Part shown: positions 14,295 to 17,408 of the stretch, one piece after another
How positions within the stretch are numbered: the stretch's first letter is position 1
Layout: every line of letters begins with the position of its first letter
From: CAZHJA01 sp964532865
Lineage (GTDB): Bacteria > Patescibacteriota > Microgenomatia > UBA1406 > GWC2-37-13
Reading direction: 5' to 3'
Length of the DNA stretch: 17,408 nucleotides
NCBI GenBank assembly: GCA_964532865.1
Contig: CAZHJA010000016.1
Span: 1 to 17,408 of the forward strand
Position numbers and translations under genes: made by a program
The notes under the pieces: model-generated
Database searches by the model: none
Told to the model about the DNA's origin: nothing
Seen by the model: only the letters and a program-made list of their open reading frames with translations

Positions 14295-15795
14295 AATTAT
14301 TTTGTGTGTTTTCTTCCGGAATAACTAACGGTATAGAGCCCTTAACTGATACTGTTATTCCATCCGTGACAACTGAATCAATCAGTTGTCTAACTACATA
14401 CTGTCTTTCTTTGAAATCCAAATGAGCAATTTCAGCCTTCATTGTATCACAGAACTGTCTTAAATCTGGAAGAATTATGGACTTTTGAGCAGGAGAAATA
14501 TTGTTGTTGGATGAGGTTAATTTGCTGGTAATCTGACTTTTTTTGAGCTTTATTTCTGAAAGCCGTGATTGTAATTGTTCAAGACTTATAACCTTTGCTC
14601 CGTAAGCTTTAACGAACCGTTTTTCCTGTTCATTTTGTTTATCCAGCTTTTTTTTTAATTTCTCAACATCAGTGTAATTATTGTTTTTTTGGACTGACGC
14701 TATTTTGACTTTCCATCTACTGTATTGTTTTTCAATATTGCTTGGATTAGTAATTAGATTATATATTTTCTTCCAGACTTTTGTATCAAGAATAGTCGCA
14801 TTTACTCCGGGTGCGAAACATTCTTTAGGTAGGGGAAACCGATTAACTCTATCAGTACAACGATAATATAAGTGACTATTTATTCTTTCACCAGCTCGTG
14901 TGCTTCCACAAGTACACTTAACAAGTGTAGATAATAAATACTTATATACCTTGTTTCTCATGCAGAATTGAGAGTTTGTTTTAAGTTGTTGTTGAGCCTT
15001 AATGAATGTATCTTCACCAATGATTGCTGGAACTTTTATTTCATACCATTCTTCACGCGGTCTATTTTTCCTGCTCGTTTTTTTTAACTTTCTATAACGA
15101 TCTTTTTTACGGGGATTTAATGCTTCAATAAAGATCGTTTTATTGAAATAGGTTTTTCCAATATATGTTTTATTCCTTAATAGCCTTGATAAAGTACTCG
15201 TTGACCAATATCCTTCTTTATTTTTTCTTGGGAATTCTTTTTGCGTATATAAACGCATTATTAATTGTTTTAAAGTGAGCTGTTCTTTAATAAACCAATG
15301 AAAAATATTTTCTACAATTTGTGCCTCTTTTTTATCTATTTGAAACGATCCAGGAACTGATTTATTCTTATCTCCTTTAACATATTTATATCCGAATGGG
15401 GTATTCCAACCAAATAAAATTCCATTCTTTACTTTATATAATTTTCCTCTTCTGAATCTTTCTGCAATTTTTATTCTTTCATAATCATGGAAAAGACCCA
15501 TTACATTTTGAGCAAATCCAGATTCCGGAGTTTCATTATTGATATCATGTAGCGAAATTATTTTTATACCGGCTTCTTCAATCTCTCTTTTTAGGATTAA
15601 CTGATTGAGGAAGTCACGAGAAAGACGACCTAAATCATAAACATACAAAACTTCAAATAGTTTATTCTTAACAGCGTCTCTCAATCTATCTAATTCTGGT
15701 CTTGCAAGGATACTTCCTGACCAGCCTTCATCACCGAAGGAAAGATTTTCTCCGAGCATCAAGTCATCCTTTGAAATGCGTTCTTTTATCTCCAA
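14254..15795 (-). CDS. Large serine recombinase lacking the catalytic N-terminus (probably defective)
   Basis: Large serine recombinases cut and rejoin DNA at attachment sites. Residues 20-60 match the resolvase domain (DEGWSGSILARPELDRLRDAV, VYDLGRLSRD with R57 and R60). GWNTPFGYKYV begins the recombinase domain (about 130-275), KCTCGS...YYRCTDR...KEC (293-326) is the zinc ribbon, and 370-425 is a coiled coil. The 513 residues are open throughout. However, the segment bearing the catalytic Ser (YxRVSxxxQ) should lie before residue 1 and is absent. The only possible start is a TTG at 15795, and the frame closes with TAA at 15840 inside a 28-bp dyad. The 3' end runs 41 nt into ychF. Without the serine it could bind but not cut DNA. 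It is either a remnant, has an unseen upstream start, or reflects a sequencing frameshift. Confidence 0.8.
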   Translation of the reverse strand: MEIKERISKDDLMLGENLSFGDEGWSGSILARPELDRLRDAVKNKLFEVLYVYDLGRLSRDFLNQLILKREIEEAGIKIISLHDINNETPESGFAQNVMGLFHDYERIKIAERFRRGKLYKVKNGILFGWNTPFGYKYVKGDKNKSVPGSFQIDKKEAQIVENIFHWFIKEQLTLKQLIMRLYTQKEFPRKNKEGYWSTSTLSRLLRNKTYIGKTYFNKTIFIEALNPRKKDRYRKLKKTSRKNRPREEWYEIKVPAIIGEDTFIKAQQQLKTNSQFCMRNKVYKYLLSTLVKCTCGSTRAGERINSHLYYRCTDRVNRFPLPKECFAPGVNATILDTKVWKKIYNLITNPSNIEKQYSRWKVKIASVQKNNNYTDVEKLKKKLDKQNEQEKRFVKAYGAKVISLEQLQSRLSEIKLKKSQITSKLTSSNNNISPAQKSIILPDLRQFCDTMKAEIAHLDFKERQYVVRQLIDSVVTDGITVSVKGSIPLVIPEENTQNNYGQSFINRYSRPS

Positions 15796-15833
15796 CTCTA
15801 TTCTGTAATAACTTGTATCAAATCCTATGATTT

Positions 15834-15861
15834 CATATTACTTCTTGCTAGAAGTAATATG
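15834..15861. repeat. Perfect 12-4-12 inverted repeat at the recombinase 5' end
   Basis: CATATTACTTCT (15834-15845) and AGAAGTAATATG (15850-15861) are exact reverse complements around TGCT. The 28-bp length with 12-bp arms and a 4-bp centre is the layout of a resolvase crossover site (site I of gamma-delta res is 28 bp). No T-run follows on either strand, so it is not a normal terminator. It also supplies the TAA that closes the recombinase frame. Confidence 0.7.
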
Positions 15862-16016
15862 GATTGTTTTGAATAGTATAAAAAAGATACGTTCAGATTA
15901 AAGCAATACTGTTGTTTAACATATTAATAGATACAAATTCTTTCTTATATTTTAATCTTTTTTATTTATTTTTTGGTTCGAGTCACAGCTTCAGTTAATT
16001 AACAATTTAGAGCATT

Positions 16017-16045
16017 TTGACAATCCATAATTTATTTGTTATAAT
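16017..16045 (+). promoter_or_regulatory. Perfect sigma-70 promoter of the ddl-like gene
   Basis: TTGACA (16017-16022) and TATAAT (16040-16045) are both exact consensus with a 17-nt spacer. Transcription should start near 16052, which leaves a leader of about 83 nt before the ATG at 16135, unlike the leaderless genes to the left. Confidence 0.85.
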
Positions 16046-16075
16046 GCTTTTGTAAGTTTGAGTGTAAATAAAATA

Positions 16076-16108
16076 CTGAAAAAATACAAATTAGTAATGT
16101 ATTTTCAG
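16076..16108 (+). promoter_or_regulatory. Bulged hairpin in the 5' leader of the ddl-like gene
   Basis: CTGAAAAAATAC (16076-16087) pairs with GTATTTTCAG (16099-16108): ten base pairs with two bulged A and an 11-nt loop. It lies between the promoter and the ATG. It could affect mRNA stability or translation; no T-run follows, so it is not an obvious attenuator. Confidence 0.45.
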
Positions 16109-16134
16109 TTAATGTAGCCTCAAGAAACAATACT

Positions 16135-17220
16135 ATGGCCGAACAAGTTGCTAAACCAGGATCTTCAGTAGAGAGAGGAGGCTTTCTCGAAAGCACAATG
16201 ATTGTTTTATCTCCCGAACAAAGAAGAGAACTTCCAATAACTGTTTTATTCGGAGGCGATTCCTCAGAAAGACCTGGATCAATAAAATCTAGTACAACCG
16301 TAGTTAATCTTTTAAGAGAGTCAGGATATGCACACGTTGAGCAACTTGATATTACGACTCAAACCGTACGTAATTTAGCTGATAACAGACCATTTGGAGT
16401 GGCTTTTATGACAATGCATGGTGGTTATGGTGAAGATGGTACTCTTCAAGGGCTACTCGAAATGTTAGATATACCGTATACAGGTAGCGGTATCGCTGCG
16501 AGTGCAATATCTGCAGATAAAGTGCTTTTTAGTCGCTTTGTTCGCGGTTTAGGGTATAAAACAGCTAATCAAATCGTTGTCACTCATCCAGAAGAGCTTG
16601 AATACCTTGATATGGAATTTCCGAAAGTAATTAAGCCTACGATTCAAGGGTGTTCATATGGAGTTTTTTTCGTTAAAGACAAGGTTGAACTATTGAAAAG
16701 GGCAGCATTTTCTTCGCAGTTCAGCGACAGAATGGCAATAGAAGATTATATTCCCGGTCGTGAATTGTCTGTAGGAATATTTGAGGACCCTCATACTAAA
16801 TTGCCTCATATATTACCAATGTCTGAAATATTTTTAGAAAGACCCATACAAGATTTCGAATCAAAAATTTCTGGAGGCGAACATCTAATGAAAACTGTTA
16901 TTCCAGCTCAGTTAGATTTTCAAACACAAATTACCATTGAAACTATTGCCGCTGACATTTTTACAAAATTAGGCTGCAAAGGATATGTGCGTATGGATCT
17001 TCGTTTAGCAGAAAATGGAGACATCTACTGGTTGGAAAATAATACAAGTCCTGGGATGTTAAATATGGTCGAAAGTGACTTTCCTAAAATGTTACTGGCA
17101 GGAGGAATTAATCCTCCTGAATTTGTTGATTTAATGATAGAGGCCGCCTTGATAAATTATCAAAAAAGAGATAAAAGGGTTCCAAGTAAAAAAGAGATGA
17201 AACAATACTTGGGTATTTAA
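16135..17220 (+). CDS. D-alanine-D-alanine ligase-like ATP-grasp ligase
   Basis: Ddl joins two D-alanines using ATP for peptidoglycan precursors. The 361-residue protein shows the family order: ITVLFGGDSSER (35-46), MHGGYGEDGTLQGLLE (94-109), IPYTGSG...SADK (113-129), KVIKPTIQGCSYGV (164-177), EDYIPGREL (203-211), YVRMDLR (284-290) and ENNTSPGM (301-308). Expected catalytic positions differ: E45 is kept, but the first Ser of the GSS loop is C173 and the Tyr of the omega loop appears to be I245 in FESKISGG. The substrate may therefore differ from D-Ala-D-Ala. Residues 1-34 extend beyond the usual start; M22 (16198), with AGGAGG at 16176-16181 but 16 nt away, is an alternative. CpG is far more frequent than in the left-hand genes, suggesting another origin. 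It is divergent from the recombinase. Confidence 0.85.
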   Translation: MAEQVAKPGSSVERGGFLESTMIVLSPEQRRELPITVLFGGDSSERPGSIKSSTTVVNLLRESGYAHVEQLDITTQTVRNLADNRPFGVAFMTMHGGYGEDGTLQGLLEMLDIPYTGSGIAASAISADKVLFSRFVRGLGYKTANQIVVTHPEELEYLDMEFPKVIKPTIQGCSYGVFFVKDKVELLKRAAFSSQFSDRMAIEDYIPGRELSVGIFEDPHTKLPHILPMSEIFLERPIQDFESKISGGEHLMKTVIPAQLDFQTQITIETIAADIFTKLGCKGYVRMDLRLAENGDIYWLENNTSPGMLNMVESDFPKMLLAGGINPPEFVDLMIEAALINYQKRDKRVPSKKEMKQYLGI

Positions 17221-17234
17221 AAGGAGGGAGTGTT

Positions 17235-17254
17235 AATTGAAAATTCAATTTTTT
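17235..17254 (+). terminator. Possible weak terminator after the ddl-like gene
   Basis: AATTGAA (17235-17241) pairs with TTCAATT (17244-17250) and is followed on the plus strand by T to 17254. The stem has only one G-C pair, so termination would be weak. It overlaps the stop codon of the convergent partial gene. Confidence 0.3.
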
Positions 17255-17406
17255 AAGCCAGAACCTGTTATTAACAGCAAACAATTGTCTAAACTATCAA
17301 ATACTACTGGACAATAGGTTAAAGCTGAAGTATATTCTGCATTTATTCCTTCTTTCAAAAGTTTTTTTTGAGCCTCTATTATTTGGTCCTCCCCATAGCT
17401 AAATAT
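17245..17406 (-). CDS. C-terminus of a threonine-synthase-like PLP enzyme (partial)
   Basis: The gene enters from the right edge and only its last 53 codons are visible. The peptide reads SYGEDQIIEAQKKLLKEGI, then AEYTSALTY, and ends LLLITGSGLKN before TGA. This order (helix with EAQKKLLKEGI, a E-x-TSA turn, a final hydrophobic strand and TGSGLK) is the pattern at the C-terminus of threonine synthase and related fold-type II PLP enzymes. Assignment is by motif resemblance only. It converges on the ddl-like gene with 24 nt between stops. Whether it belongs to the same acquired segment cannot be seen. Confidence 0.55.
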   Translation of the reverse strand: MFSYGEDQIIEAQKKLLKEGINAEYTSALTYCPVVFDSLDNCLLLITGSGLKN

Positions 17407-17408
17407 CA

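Larger units (their letters stand above)
15796..16134. other. 339-nt intergenic region between recombinase and ddl-like gene
   Basis: No credible gene lies here; all frames are short. It contains, left to right, an in-frame extension of the recombinase to its TAA (15796-15840), the 28-bp perfect dyad (15834-15861), an AT-rich stretch without recognisable features (15862-16010), the consensus promoter (16017-16045) and a leader with a bulged hairpin. As the region 5' of a serine recombinase it is where an attachment site would be expected. Confidence 0.6.

Noticed and set aside
15841..15900. In another minus-strand frame upstream of the recombinase the peptide ILLLARSNMKS vaguely recalls the YxRVSxxQ motif, at about the right distance for a one-base frameshift.
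   Set aside because: The Val is missing, the flanking residues do not resemble a resolvase N-terminus and no start codon precedes it. Too weak to claim, but worth checking against reads.
17221..17317. AAGGAGG followed 9 nt later by TTG, opening a 26-codon reading frame on the plus strand after the ddl-like gene.
   Set aside because: The frame closes at a TAG after 26 codons, has no recognisable motif, and overlaps the better-supported minus-strand PLP-enzyme C-terminus. The SD-like run may be chance.
1..17408. Search for CRISPR repeats, tRNA, rRNA and insertion sequences.
   Set aside because: I found no regularly spaced repeats, no cloverleaf with CCA-type end, no rRNA-like sequence and no transposase.

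Overview
The window looks like a piece of a small, AT-rich, gene-dense bacterial chromosome. I infer a Candidate Phyla Radiation (Patescibacteria) genome, possibly Microgenomates. The grounds are very low GC, scarce Shine-Dalgarno sequences, several genes whose promoter -10 box sits only 6-10 nt before the ATG, short intergenic gaps, overlapping gene ends, and small surface proteins with one membrane anchor plus cohesin-like or fibronectin-like domains. TGA is used as a normal stop (at the ends of the GT4 gene at 4132, the GT2 gene and ychF), so the UGA-glycine code of Gracilibacteria/Absconditabacteria is excluded. The taxonomic placement is inference; no rRNA gene is present.

Region 1 (1-7098) is a glycan and housekeeping block, almost all on the minus strand. 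In transcription order it holds pth, a GT4 glycosyltransferase, two overlapping paralogous GT4 genes, glycogen/starch synthase glgA and a lysine-tailed hypothetical protein. A plus-strand GH18-like membrane-anchored protein meets this block tail to tail at the left edge. Three of these genes carry extended -10 promoters (TGN-TATAAT type) right at the start codon.

Region 2 (7204-14294) mixes cellular functions: galT; a zinc-ribbon membrane protein; a small MerR/excisionase-type DNA-binding protein with a textbook promoter; a pair of surface proteins (cohesin-like with LPETG, then FN3-like with a Cys-rich tail); an M50 metalloprotease; ribosomal protein bL28; peptide deformylase; a GT2 glycosyltransferase; and the GTPase YchF. 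GT2 and ychF end inside one shared 10-bp palindrome.

Region 3 (14254-17408) looks accessory. A serine recombinase that lacks the N-terminal catalytic-serine segment runs 41 nt into the start of ychF. At its 5' end is a perfect 28-bp dyad (12-4-12). A divergent D-Ala-D-Ala-ligase-like ATP-grasp gene follows, with its own consensus promoter, an 80-nt leader with a hairpin, clearly more CpG than the left-hand genes, and substitutions at expected catalytic positions. A partial gene at the right edge on the minus strand looks like the C-terminus of a threonine-synthase-like PLP enzyme.

Together: regions 1 and 2 supply polysaccharide synthesis (GlgA, three GT4, one GT2, GalT), envelope proteins and translation functions (Pth, Def, bL28, YchF). 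Region 3 looks like a remnant or boundary of an integrated element upstream of ychF. I saw no tRNA, rRNA, CRISPR array or insertion sequence.
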